Positions 9,102 to 17,106 of a DNA stretch of 55,800 nt are shown here, piece after piece. The translations under genes and the position numbers were made by a program. The DNA lies in NCBI RefSeq assembly GCF_025291715.1, contig NZ_JAMBIZ010000024.1, positions 1-55,800 on the forward strand, written 5' to 3'. Each line of letters begins with the position of its first letter. Within the stretch, counting starts at the first letter, position 1. The notes below the pieces were generated by a model. The model worked only from the letters and a program-made list of their open reading frames with translations, ran no database searches and had not been told where the DNA came from. The DNA comes from Metasolibacillus sp. GTDB lineage: Bacteria > Bacillota > Bacilli > Bacillales_A > Planococcaceae.

Positions 9102-9339
9102 AATTCGATGAAAAAGACAGTAGCTATTTGAGTGAGTGAAGCGAGTTAGGGATGGTGTGAGCCTAATATCATGAAATTAGTGAAGCGCACTTTGGAGAAA
9201 TTACCTGAACAATGAAGTAGGGTCAATCGGGGAAGTCACCTCGTTAACAACAGTAAAGTGGTCATTTCGATGACAACTAGAGTGGTACCACGGGAATTTA
9301 CAGCTCTCGTCTCTATTTTTTAGAGGCGGGGGCTTTTTC
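9102..9339 (+). promoter_or_regulatory. T-box riboswitch controlling argS
   Basis: The leader contains the hallmark T-box sequence AGAGTGGTACCACGGG at 9279-9294. Upstream lies a Stem I with the typical distal part (GCGAGTTAGGGATGGTGTG) and a 3' flank ending GCGCACTTTGGAG. The codon CGC at 9186-9188, followed by a purine and CTTTGGAG, fits the specifier position and encodes arginine, matching the downstream gene. The competing terminator is a 14-bp stem (9302-9315 with 9321-9334) plus a T-run. Uncharged tRNA-Arg should stabilise the antiterminator and allow argS expression. Confidence 0.92.
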
Positions 9340-9362
9340 TATGCAAAAAAGGAGAGGAAAAT

Positions 9363-11036
9363 ATGAAAAACCAATTAGCAACAATCATTAGCATAGCATT
9401 GCAAAATGAGTTATCAGTAACAGAGGTGACAGCATTATTGGAAAAGCCGAAGCATGAGCATTTAGGCGATCTTGCCTTCCCTTGCTTTACATTAGCGAAA
9501 AAATACAAAAAATCACCAACAATTATTGCGGCTGAAGTAGCATCACATATTCAAGCCGATTTCATTAAAGAGCTGAAGGTGGAAGGTGGCTATATTAATT
9601 TTTATTTACAGCAGCTACCAATTGCGCAGCAAGTTATCGCCCAAATTATGGCTGAACAAGGACAGTATGGCACACGTTCTACCAATAAAGAAACAATTGT
9701 GCTCGACTTTTCTTCACCGAACATTGCCAAGCCCTTTTCGATGGGGCACTTACGCTCCACAGTCATTGGGAATGCATTAGCGAATATTGCTGAGAAAATG
9801 GGCTATCAGGCAGTGCGTATTAATCATTTAGGGGATTGGGGCACACAGTTTGGCAAGCTGATTGTGGCATACAAATTATGGGGCAATAAAGAAGCAATTG
9901 AAGCGGCACCAATTGCTGAGCTGTTAAAAATTTATGTGCGCTTTCATGAGGAGGCAGAGCACAATGATGGGCTAAATGAGCAGGCACGTCAAGCATTTAA
10001 GGCATTGGAGGATGGTAATGAAGAAGCACACGCATTATGGCAATGGTTTAGAGCAGCTTCTTTACAGGAATTCCAAGCAATTTATCAATTGCTCGGCATC
10101 ACATTTGATAGCTACAACGGGGAAGCCTTTTACAATGATAAAATGGCACGCATTGTGACAGAGCTTGAAGAAAAGCAATTATTAGTCGAATCAGACGGAG
10201 CCATGGTTGTGCCACTTGTTGATATGCCGCCATGCTTAATTAAGAAAAATGATGGTGCCACATTGTATGCAACACGTGATTTAGCGGCTGCTGTTTACCG
10301 TCAAGAAACATATGCACCAGCGAAAGTTTTTTATGTTGTAGGCAATGAGCAATCGTTGCATTTCAAGCAATTGTTTGCCGTCCTGCAAAAAATGGGGCAT
10401 GATTGGGCAAAAAATTATCAGCATATTCCATTCGGCATGATGCTCGTTGGGGGCAAAAAAATGTCGACGAGAAAAGGCAAGGTTGTACTGCTTGCAGATG
10501 TGTTAAAGGAAGCGATTGATGCAGCCTTCCATAATATTGAGGAGAAAAATCCCACGCTTGTAAATAAGGAAGAAGTAGCAAAAGCGGTTGGCATTGGTGC
10601 AGTGATTTTCAACGATTTAAAAAATGACCGCATGCATGATATCGATTTTGATATTGAGCAAATGGTAACCTTTGAAGGAGAAACAGGTCCATATGTGCAA
10701 TATGCATATGCAAGGATTCAAACGCTGTTGAAGAAGGGTGCTTATGTAGCTAATGAGGAGCCAATCATACATGTGGATGAAGCGGCTTGGCCATTAATTA
10801 AGCAATTACAGGACTTCCCAGACAGCCTAGCAAAAGCATTCAAAGATGCGGATCCATCGCAAATTGCAAAATATAGCTTACAGCTAGCACGCAGCTTTAA
10901 TAAATATTATGCCCAAACGAAGCTACTAAGCGGCGACGAATACCAGCAAGCCCGTTTAGCTATCGCACATTGCGTGGCACTAGTGTTAGGCGAAAGCTTA
11001 CGTTTATTAGGAATTGCAAGCCCAAAGGAGATGTAG
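9363..11036 (+). CDS. argS: Arginyl-tRNA synthetase
   Basis: A 557-residue class I aminoacyl-tRNA synthetase, which attaches arginine to tRNA-Arg using ATP. The N-terminal tRNA D-loop-binding domain occupies about 1-115; the HIGH-like motif appears in SPNIAKPFSMGHLRSTVIG (about 120-138); INHLGDWGTQFGKL follows; the KMSKS-like motif is KKMSTRKGK (about 364-372); the C-terminal DALR anticodon-binding domain includes GETGPYVQYAYARIQ and runs to the end. Length is normal for the family. It lies directly behind the T-box leader, so its expression should respond to arginine tRNA charging, and a phosphoesterase gene follows after three bases. Confidence 0.97.
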   Translation: MKNQLATIISIALQNELSVTEVTALLEKPKHEHLGDLAFPCFTLAKKYKKSPTIIAAEVASHIQADFIKELKVEGGYINFYLQQLPIAQQVIAQIMAEQGQYGTRSTNKETIVLDFSSPNIAKPFSMGHLRSTVIGNALANIAEKMGYQAVRINHLGDWGTQFGKLIVAYKLWGNKEAIEAAPIAELLKIYVRFHEEAEHNDGLNEQARQAFKALEDGNEEAHALWQWFRAASLQEFQAIYQLLGITFDSYNGEAFYNDKMARIVTELEEKQLLVESDGAMVVPLVDMPPCLIKKNDGATLYATRDLAAAVYRQETYAPAKVFYVVGNEQSLHFKQLFAVLQKMGHDWAKNYQHIPFGMMLVGGKKMSTRKGKVVLLADVLKEAIDAAFHNIEEKNPTLVNKEEVAKAVGIGAVIFNDLKNDRMHDIDFDIEQMVTFEGETGPYVQYAYARIQTLLKKGAYVANEEPIIHVDEAAWPLIKQLQDFPDSLAKAFKDADPSQIAKYSLQLARSFNKYYAQTKLLSGDEYQQARLAIAHCVALVLGESLRLLGIASPKEM

Positions 11037-11039
11037 ATA

Positions 11040-11777
11040 ATGCAGTTTGCACTTTTGACAGATATTCATGGCAATGCTGTTGCTTTACAGGCAGTTTTAC
11101 AAGATATAAAGGAGCGAGGTGTGGATGAGGTCTATTGCACAGGTGATTTAATTGGTATTGGACACCAATCAAATGAAGTATTGCAGTTGCTCAGCGCCTT
11201 GCCACATTGTGAAATTGTTTGTGGTAATCACGATGAGGCAGTGTTAGCAATTATTGAAGGTCAGCCTTACCCAAAAAGTCATGCGGGCATTCGTGCGCAT
11301 CATGAATGGCTTGCGGCAAGGCTCGATCCAGCATTGATTCCTTTGTTACAGCAGCTGCCACGTGAAATAGAGAAAACAATTGATACAAAGCGCTTTTTAT
11401 TTACACACTATGCGTTAAAAGGAAAGAATATGCCTTTCCATGAAGACCCGTTTGCCTCAATTCATCAGCCATCACTTGAAAATATGGAGAAGCTATTTCA
11501 AGCTTATCCAACATATGATTGCATTTGCTTTGGACATCATCATCCAACACATGTCTTTGAAAATGACAAGACCATGTATATCAATCCAGGTGCCTTAGGC
11601 TGCAATAGTCCAAACAAGGCGAAATATGCGATTTGCACTGTTGATATAGCTATACATTGGACATTTATTGAAGTAGCCTATGACGGCGCAGCGTTTATTG
11701 AGCAATTTAAGCAGACCGATATTCCTGACAAGGATTTTATTTTGACATCATTTCATGCGGAGGCTAATAAAAATTAG
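11040..11777 (+). CDS. Calcineurin-like metallophosphoesterase
   Basis: The 245-residue protein has all motifs of the family: DIHGN (8-12), TGDLIGIG, GNHDEA, THYALKG and FGHHHPTH. These ligate two metal ions for phosphoester hydrolysis. No signal peptide is present, so it acts in the cytoplasm; related small enzymes act on dinucleotides or phosphoproteins, but the substrate cannot be assigned. It starts three bases after the argS stop, with AAAGGAGAT inside the argS 3' end as ribosome binding site, so it probably shares T-box control. Its last 30 bases overlap the convergent yqhV-like gene. Confidence 0.88.
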   Translation: MQFALLTDIHGNAVALQAVLQDIKERGVDEVYCTGDLIGIGHQSNEVLQLLSALPHCEIVCGNHDEAVLAIIEGQPYPKSHAGIRAHHEWLAARLDPALIPLLQQLPREIEKTIDTKRFLFTHYALKGKNMPFHEDPFASIHQPSLENMEKLFQAYPTYDCICFGHHHPTHVFENDKTMYINPGALGCNSPNKAKYAICTVDIAIHWTFIEVAYDGAAFIEQFKQTDIPDKDFILTSFHAEANKN

Positions 11778-12011
11778 CAAAATACCACTAAATAAACAAA
11801 GCATTTTTGCGAAGGAAATCTTATCCTGCATCCCAGCTAAGCCGATGCCTGTTGTGACAATAAAAATAATGGGACCAACGAGCGCAAGAGAGGTATTGAC
11901 AACGAAAGCCTTTTCTAAAGCGCCAAGCTTGTACATCAGAAATGCAGCTGCAATATCAATGCTACCAGATAAAATACGGAGCCAAATCATATAAAGAAGT
12001 GCTAGTTCCAC
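11748..12011 (-). CDS. YqhV-like membrane protein (DUF2619)
   Basis: An 87-residue protein with a GTG start (ribosome binding site AAAGGTGGG upstream on this strand). Three hydrophobic segments are visible (about 5-25, 35-58, 65-85), with the conserved LRILSGSID and VNTSLALVGP patterns of DUF2619. It is an integral membrane protein of unknown function. Its 3' end overlaps the convergent phosphoesterase gene by 30 bases. Confidence 0.8.
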   Translation of the reverse strand: MELALLYMIWLRILSGSIDIAAAFLMYKLGALEKAFVVNTSLALVGPIIFIVTTGIGLAGMQDKISFAKMLCLFSGILLIFISLRMK

Positions 12012-12061
12012 TCATGTCCCACCTTTCCTTGCTACTATATGAAGGAGGCGGGAGAAATATT

Positions 12062-12098
12062 AAAAAAGCCTACACGTAAAAATAACAGTGTAGGCTTT
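12062..12098 (-). terminator. Terminator of the GIY-YIG gene
   Basis: On the minus strand AAAGCCTACAC pairs with GTGTAGGCTTT across a 12-base loop and is followed by a run of six Ts. Confidence 0.8.
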
Positions 12099-12104
12099 CG
12101 CTTA

Positions 12105-12479
12105 TTATTCAAAGAACACTTTATCGATGTTGTACTTCGCACGTAATGTGTTGATTGCGTATGTTTCATAAATTTCGCGTTCCATAGGATCTTCGATTTC
12201 GTATACTTCGATTTTAAAGATTTCATCGCGGTATTTTTTCATCGGTGACACATTGTCCTCGAAATGCTTTTTAATGCGCTGGCGGATTTTGCGCGCTTTC
12301 CCAACGAATAAAAGCTCATTTTTTTCGTTGTAAAAGAAGAAAATTCCACCTTTTTCACGTGTGATTTTATGGAAGTCGATAAAGCCATGGAATGGTGTAA
12401 TTTCTACATCACCTGGTTTTAACACTTGTTCACGTTGACGAATAACAAGATCTGGTTTTGGTAATTCAATTTTAATCAA
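12105..12479 (-). CDS. GIY-YIG domain nuclease-like protein
   Basis: The reading frame opens at 12572, but the best start is TTG 12479 (MIKIELPKPD), nine bases after AAGGGA; this gives 124 residues. The core GGIFFFYNEKNELLFVGKA followed by RQRIKKHF corresponds to the GIY-YIG nuclease fold, as in the UvrC N-terminal domain, and a downstream glutamate-rich segment (DPMEREIYETYAINTLRAKY) supplies the metal-binding Glu region. The classical GIY and YIG tripeptides are altered (GIF, FVG), so nuclease activity is uncertain. It is monocistronic. Confidence 0.8.
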   Translation of the reverse strand: MIKIELPKPDLVIRQREQVLKPGDVEITPFHGFIDFHKITREKGGIFFFYNEKNELLFVGKARKIRQRIKKHFEDNVSPMKKYRDEIFKIEVYEIEDPMEREIYETYAINTLRAKYNIDKVFFE

Positions 12480-12850
12480 AAAATTCACGTCCCTTACTGT
12501 ATTGAAGCTTAATTCTATCATGAATTCATGAGCTTGGCTATTATCAATCATCTTTCCAACGAAATATAGCAATCATCCATATGGCATAGTTATATCAATA
12601 ACAACTCAAGCAACCTAATAAAGCGTTAAATATACTTAATATGTAAAAAGTGTTGCTATTCAATTTTAAAAATTGTAAAGTAAGCTGTATGAAAATTTAG
12701 CGTCTCCAATAGATAAATAATTTCATTATACCTACATATTATACGACACTTCATTTTAGAAATTTATTTTTATATCACACGCCCCATACTACTAACAAAA
12801 CAATATTCAATTCTCGCACAATTTATAACGATAAATGAAAGTGAATATAA
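12480..12850. other. Long AT-rich intergenic region between divergent genes
   Basis: About 370 bases with no supported gene. It holds the unassigned promoter of the GIY-YIG gene at its left side and precedes the merR-type promoter at 12851. No repeats, tRNA or structured RNA were recognised by eye. Confidence 0.5.
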
Positions 12851-12897
12851 TTGCAAATTATCTTTATTTATGAGTATACTAAAAGTATCACGTGATA
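12851..12897 (+). promoter_or_regulatory. Promoter with perfect palindrome at the transcription start (MerR-CorC operon)
   Basis: TTGCAA at 12851-12856 and TATACT at 12875-12880 are separated by 18 bases. The predicted start lies inside a perfect 12-bp palindrome, TATCACGTGATA, at 12886-12897. A classical MerR operator would sit between -35 and -10; this palindrome is further downstream, so it may be a different operator or an autorepression site. Confidence 0.6.
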
Positions 12898-12924
12898 GTT
12901 TGGAGGGATTGATTTGGGATCGAG

Positions 12925-13311
12925 ATGCTGAAAATTGGTGAACTAGCTGAAATGACAGGGATTACGAAGCGCACAATTGATTATTATACGAATCTAGGTT
13001 TGTTGAAAGCAAAGCGATCTAGTTCTAACTATCGCTATTACAATCAAGAGGCTATTGAGCAGCTACATTTTATTGAGCGCAAGAAAAAGGAAGGGCTTTC
13101 ATTAGAGCAAATTAAACATTTGATTGAACCGAAGATGGAGGAAATTGATATTCAAGATATTCGTGTGCAGATGCAGCAGCTAGAAAAAGAGGTAGCATTG
13201 CTCGTGACAAAGTTATCAAAAGAAGACCAGCTTGCAAAACAAAATATTGTAACAAAAATGAAGCAAGATAGTAACACATTAATACGATCATTACTACTAT
13301 TAATCACTTAG
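12925..13311 (+). CDS. MerR-family transcriptional regulator (YhdQ-like position)
   Basis: The 128-residue protein begins with a MerR winged helix (MLKIGELAEMTGITKRTIDYY, then LGLLKAKRSSSNYRYYN) followed by a dimerisation coiled coil (about 80-118). The C-terminal effector region is short and lacks the cysteine pairs of metal sensors such as CueR. It is followed by a CorC/MpfA exporter gene. In Bacillus subtilis a MerR gene (yhdQ) likewise neighbours yhdP (mpfA), which suggests, but does not prove, that this protein controls the exporter. The ribosome binding site for ATG 12925 is poor (GGGAT), the stronger GGAGGG being 18 bases away. Confidence 0.88.
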   Translation: MLKIGELAEMTGITKRTIDYYTNLGLLKAKRSSSNYRYYNQEAIEQLHFIERKKKEGLSLEQIKHLIEPKMEEIDIQDIRVQMQQLEKEVALLVTKLSKEDQLAKQNIVTKMKQDSNTLIRSLLLLIT

Positions 13312-13351
13312 GAGGTGAAGTCTTACGTTTCAAGCGTAAGACAACTGATTG
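13311..13351 (+). promoter_or_regulatory. Hairpin-separated ribosome binding site and TTG start
   Basis: GGAGGTGA at 13311-13318 lies 30 bases before the only sensible start, TTG 13349 (an in-frame stop sits at 13337). Between them GTCTTACG (13320-13327) pairs perfectly with CGTAAGAC (13335-13342) over a 7-base loop. Folding removes 23 bases and leaves about ten between GGAGG and TTG, a normal spacing. The hairpin therefore appears to build the initiation site. Confidence 0.7.
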
Positions 13352-14674
13352 ACGACCAGTATCAACTTAACCATTTTTATTATTTTATTAGCACTAACAG
13401 CATTTTTCGTGGCAACAGAGTTTGCCATTGTAAAAGTGCGCCAATCACGTATTGATCAGCTACTTGCAGAAGGTGTAAAAAGCGCCCCATCTGCAAAGCA
13501 AGTAACGACACATTTGGATGAATATTTATCGGCCTGCCAATTAGGAATTACCGTAACAGCACTTGGTATCGGGATGGTAGGGGAGAAAACGTTTGAGTTT
13601 ATTCTTCACCCATTTTTTGAAATGCTAGGTATTGGCACAGATTATATTAAGTTTTTCACAATTGGTGGCGCTTTTGTTATTGCCACGTTTTTACACGTTG
13701 TTGTTGGTGAATTAGCACCAAAAACAGTAGCAATTCAAAAAGCTGAAAAAGTAACATTGCTGTTTTCAAAGCCAATTATGCTTTTCTATAAAATTTTATA
13801 TCCATTCATTTGGTTTTTGAATGGCTCAGCGCGTTTATTAGTGGGCTTATTTGGCATGAAGCCTGCGAGCGAGCATGAGCTGTCACATACGGAGGAAGAG
13901 CTACGCTTACTGCTTGCAGAAAGCTTTAAGAGCGGTGAAATTAATAAAAATGAATTGAAATACGTAAATAATGTATTCGAATTCGATGATAAAATTGCAC
14001 GCGAAATCATGGTGCCACGTACAGAAATTGTTGGCTTCGATATTAGTGCTAATTTCCGCGAAATCATTACAGTTATTTCCGAAGAGCGTTATACACGATA
14101 CCCAGTCTATGATGGAGATCGCGATAACATTATCGGCTTCCTAAATATTAAGGAAATTTTAACATTGGGAATTAATAATCGAATTACAGAGGAAACATTT
14201 AAATTTGAAGATTTTATTAACCCTATTTTAAAAACAATCGAAACAATTCCAATTCACGATTTACTGACGAAAATGCAAAAAGAACGCGTCCATATGGCTG
14301 TTTTACTGGATGAATATGGCGGTACTTCAGGCTTAGTGACAGTTGAAGATATTTTAGAGGAGCTAGTTGGTGAAATTCGTGATGAATTTGATGGAGATGA
14401 GGTTCCAGATATTCGAAAAGTAGGCGAGGGGCATTATATTTTATATGCAAAAATGCTGTTAGATGACGTGTCAAAGCTATTACATATCGAATTGGAAAAT
14501 CCTGATATTGATACAATTGGTGGCTGGTACTTCTCACAAAATACGGATTTAGTTGATGACGTTGTGATCGAATATGAAAATTATGCATTTTCAATTTACG
14601 AAAAAGAGGATATTTATTTGCGTTACATTGAAGTGCGGAAGCTAGAAGAGAAAGAGCTAGTAGTAGAGGAGTAA
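13349..14674 (+). CDS. CNNM/CorC-type divalent-cation exporter (YhdP/MpfA-like)
   Basis: 441 residues: an N-terminal DUF21 (CNNM) transmembrane domain of three to four helices (about 1-180, with FFVATEFAIVKVRQSRIDQL and VGELAPKT), two CBS domains (about 205-330, MVPRTEIVGFD, RYPVYDGD, VLLDEYGGTSGLVT) and a C-terminal CorC_HlyC domain (about 345-430). Such proteins export Mg2+ from the cytoplasm with the CBS pair sensing Mg-ATP; Bacillus subtilis and Staphylococcus aureus MpfA are the best-known examples. The TTG start depends on the hairpin-spaced ribosome binding site described separately. It is probably cotranscribed with the MerR gene. Confidence 0.92.
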   Translation: MTTSINLTIFIILLALTAFFVATEFAIVKVRQSRIDQLLAEGVKSAPSAKQVTTHLDEYLSACQLGITVTALGIGMVGEKTFEFILHPFFEMLGIGTDYIKFFTIGGAFVIATFLHVVVGELAPKTVAIQKAEKVTLLFSKPIMLFYKILYPFIWFLNGSARLLVGLFGMKPASEHELSHTEEELRLLLAESFKSGEINKNELKYVNNVFEFDDKIAREIMVPRTEIVGFDISANFREIITVISEERYTRYPVYDGDRDNIIGFLNIKEILTLGINNRITEETFKFEDFINPILKTIETIPIHDLLTKMQKERVHMAVLLDEYGGTSGLVTVEDILEELVGEIRDEFDGDEVPDIRKVGEGHYILYAKMLLDDVSKLLHIELENPDIDTIGGWYFSQNTDLVDDVVIEYENYAFSIYEKEDIYLRYIEVRKLEEKELVVEE

Positions 14675-14678
14675 AAAG

Positions 14679-14711
14679 ACGTCGGGAAATGACAGTTTCC
14701 CGACGTTTTTT
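14679..14711 (+). terminator. Terminator of the MerR-CorC operon
   Basis: ACGTCGGGAAA (14679-14689) pairs with TTTCCCGACGT (14696-14706), loop of six, followed by a T-run. Confidence 0.9.
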
Positions 14712-14730
14712 CAATTTACATTATTTCAGA

Positions 14731-14796
14731 GTGGAAGTCTCCTTAAACAGCCGTTTAAAGGGGGTTTTTTTCGGCTACACTCCACGATAAGGAGGT
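14731..14796 (+). promoter_or_regulatory. Structured leader with terminator-like hairpin before the yugN-like gene
   Basis: CCTTAAAC (14741-14748) pairs with GTTTAAAG(G) (14753-14761) and is followed by G-rich bases and seven Ts (14765-14771), a terminator shape. GTGGA (14731-14735) can pair with TCCAC (14780-14784), and AGCCG with CGGCT, giving an alternative fold. The ribosome binding site GGAGGT is at 14791-14796. It may be an attenuator, or merely a second terminator. Confidence 0.4.
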
Positions 14797-14804
14797 AGAT
14801 TTTT

Positions 14805-15218
14805 TTGTTATTATTAGAAACAGCTCTTGTAGGGCGTGAGGCAAAATATGGCTTATTGCGTAGCCAAATTTGTAAATATGGATTTTCGATTGGTGGTAAC
14901 TGGGATTATGACAAAGGAAGCTTTGATGTTGCGTTATGGCGCGAAGGAGGAACGACGATTTATTTGAGAGCTCCTTTCGTTGTAGTAGAAGGAGAAATGG
15001 ATTGCTATGACTGCATTATTCGCTTTCAAAAACCATTTATTATTAAGCATATCGTCAATATGGGGTTGGATTACGATGAAAGCTCTTGGCTTGATGCAAC
15101 GGGAGCAAGTCAATTCCAATCCCCAGTTGAAAAGGACGCAGAAATATGTCAAAAAAGCAAATGGATGAACGTAGGGCAGGATGTCATTGAAAATCAATTA
15201 ATCCCGTATATTCACTAA
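14805..15218 (+). CDS. YugN-like family protein
   Basis: A TTG start at 14805 lies eight bases after GGAGGT. The 137-residue protein matches the YugN pattern: an N-terminal alpha/beta segment (QICKYGFSIGGNWDYDKGSFD), IYLRAPFVVVEGEMD, then a C-terminal basic and aromatic region. It is a small soluble protein of unknown biochemical role. No partner gene adjoins it in an operon. Confidence 0.8.
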   Translation: MLLLETALVGREAKYGLLRSQICKYGFSIGGNWDYDKGSFDVALWREGGTTIYLRAPFVVVEGEMDCYDCIIRFQKPFIIKHIVNMGLDYDESSWLDATGASQFQSPVEKDAEICQKSKWMNVGQDVIENQLIPYIH

Positions 15219-15275
15219 AAATAACAGGATTCGCGTCTCCTCCTCACGAATATATAGTCGTAAGGAGGGGAACGT

Positions 15276-16163
15276 ATGAGAAGCTGGCAAAGTTTTTTAT
15301 TTGAGCAATTTTTAATTTGGCGTAAGACGAAGCAAAAGTTTTTAGATGTGCAAGAAATGGCACTTTTTATCGAGGAAAGAAGACAAGCACCAGCCTATGA
15401 GCTTGATGAAAAATTTCAAGCAAAGCATCATATTACTAAATATCAATACGATGGTATGCTGTACTATGTTTTGAATGAGCATATTGACGCTCAGAAAAAT
15501 CTTCTTTATTTTCATGGTGGCGCTTATATTAATGACCCGCTGATGTTTCATTGGCGCTATCTTGTAAAGCTAGCTGAACGCACACAGTTTCGTATTATTG
15601 TGCCGATTTATCCAAAGCTACCGCATTTTACACATGAGGCATTGTATGAAAAACTGCACTCATTTTACGCTATGCTTTGTGAAAAACATAGCGAGCCCTT
15701 TATTTTTATGGGAGATTCAGCTGGTGGAGGGATTGCACTCGCTTTCGCACAGGATGTTATGCTGCAAAATAGGCGACGGGCGGAACAAATCATTTTATTT
15801 TCCGCATGGCTTGATGTCTCAGGGGAGGACCCTCGTTATGCAGATGTTGAAAAAATCGATCCGATGCTTGGCTTAGCTGGTGCGCAAATGCTTGGAAAGC
15901 TGTGGGCAAACTCTCAAGATATTTCACACCATTTAGTTAGTCCACTGCACGGCCCTTTGCAGGATATTGGACGCATTACATTGTTTGTTGGTACAGGAGA
16001 AATGCTGATCGTTGATGCTCATATGCTACTTGAAAAAGCAAAGAAGGAAGGCGTTGATCTACTCTATTTTGAATATCCAAAAATGAATCATGTATTTCCT
16101 GTTTTTCCAATTCCAGAGGCTAAAAAAGTATGGAAGCAGCTACTGCCAATTTTGCTTAGATAA
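15276..16163 (+). CDS. Alpha/beta hydrolase, HSL-type esterase/lipase
   Basis: The 295-residue enzyme has the oxyanion motif HGGAY (about 88-92), the nucleophile elbow GDSAGG (about 148-153), an acid in the GTGEMLIVDA segment and the catalytic His in KMNHVFPVFPIP near the C-terminus, completing a Ser-Asp-His triad. No signal peptide, so cytoplasmic. It belongs to the hormone-sensitive-lipase type acting on short-chain esters; the substrate is unknown. ATG 15276 follows AAGGAGGGG. Confidence 0.9.
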   Translation: MRSWQSFLFEQFLIWRKTKQKFLDVQEMALFIEERRQAPAYELDEKFQAKHHITKYQYDGMLYYVLNEHIDAQKNLLYFHGGAYINDPLMFHWRYLVKLAERTQFRIIVPIYPKLPHFTHEALYEKLHSFYAMLCEKHSEPFIFMGDSAGGGIALAFAQDVMLQNRRRAEQIILFSAWLDVSGEDPRYADVEKIDPMLGLAGAQMLGKLWANSQDISHHLVSPLHGPLQDIGRITLFVGTGEMLIVDAHMLLEKAKKEGVDLLYFEYPKMNHVFPVFPIPEAKKVWKQLLPILLR

Positions 16164-16230
16164 TTATTGTTTAGTTTTTGTATAGGCTTATTATGTTATT
16201 CTACAAAAGAACGCGCATAAAGTTTCATAA

Positions 16231-16264
16231 AAAACGAGTCTTCATTCATGGAGGCTCGTTTTTT
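16231..16264 (+). terminator. Terminator of the esterase gene
   Basis: AAAACGAG..CTTC pairs with GAGG..CTCGTTTT across a short loop and ends in six Ts. Confidence 0.8.
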
Positions 16265-16329
16265 ATGTTAGATAACATATAACAACATGCTTGATGAACA
16301 TAAAATACAAAGAAAGTAGGTGATAATAG

Positions 16330-16989
16330 ATGAGTGTAGAAGCGACTATTCGAGATATAGCGGAGCTTTTACCGACAGCACAAACAGCTTGTAAATTACT
16401 ATTTCAAGAATGTTATAAGGCAGGAATTCGCAATGTTTTTATTACCGAGACGTACCGCAGTCAAGAGCGCCAAAATTACTTGTATGCACAAGGGCGTACA
16501 AGACCAGGGGCAATTGTCACATGGACGCTTAGTAGCAAGCACAAATCACGTTTAGCGTGGGACATCGCTGTTGGACCACCAAACACCTTGTATGATGCTT
16601 CCATATTAAATAAAGTCGGGGCAATTGCTCGCAAATTAAATATTATATGGGGCAGCGATTGGGCAGGTAGCATTGATAGAGTACATTTTGAAATCAATTC
16701 AACTTGGAAGATGCCGTCTGGCTATAAACTAGAAGGGAATATCGTTGTTCCAACAAGCAGTACTGTACCTGTTCAATTTGATCCAAAGGAGGAAGTGCCA
16801 ATGTCACAAATATGGAATCCAGGAAGTCCTGCTATGCAAACAGCAGCAGAAGCCTTTATAGCGCAAGCCGTACAAGAGGGCATCATTCAAGCATCACATT
16901 TGACAGATTTGCAAAATAAGCAAATGACTACTGATCGTTTGTTAGGCTTGTACATTACGATTGATCAACGACGAAATGTTACGAAATAA
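16330..16989 (+). CDS. M15-family L-alanyl-D-glutamate peptidase, endolysin-like
   Basis: 219 residues. The N-terminal ~135 residues carry the M15 zinc-peptidase signature: TETYRSQERQNYLYAQGR, then SKHKSRLAWDIA (His and Asp zinc ligands) and DRVHFEIN (third ligand). Such enzymes cut the peptidoglycan stem peptide. There is no signal peptide, as in phage endolysins of the Ply500/CwlK type that rely on a holin. The C-terminal ~70 residues (AAEAFIAQAVQEGII..) may be a targeting or dimerisation part. It lies outside the prophage, with no holin or phage gene beside it, so it may be a relic of an earlier phage or a co-opted autolysin. Confidence 0.85.
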   Translation: MSVEATIRDIAELLPTAQTACKLLFQECYKAGIRNVFITETYRSQERQNYLYAQGRTRPGAIVTWTLSSKHKSRLAWDIAVGPPNTLYDASILNKVGAIARKLNIIWGSDWAGSIDRVHFEINSTWKMPSGYKLEGNIVVPTSSTVPVQFDPKEEVPMSQIWNPGSPAMQTAAEAFIAQAVQEGIIQASHLTDLQNKQMTTDRLLGLYITIDQRRNVTK

Positions 16990-16999
16990 AGTGACTCTG

Positions 17000-17023
17000 A
17001 AGCCTGCCATAAAAGCGGGCTTT
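17000..17023 (+). terminator. Weak hairpin after the M15 peptidase gene
   Basis: AAGCCTGC pairs with GCGGGCTT across a 7-base loop, with only TTTAAA following, so efficiency is doubtful. Confidence 0.45.
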
Positions 17024-17106
17024 AAAGCATATATCCCCTTATTTCTACATAATTAGTAGTAGTATGTCTCCAAATTATGTATAGTAATAGATAAGGAGGA
17101 GAATTT

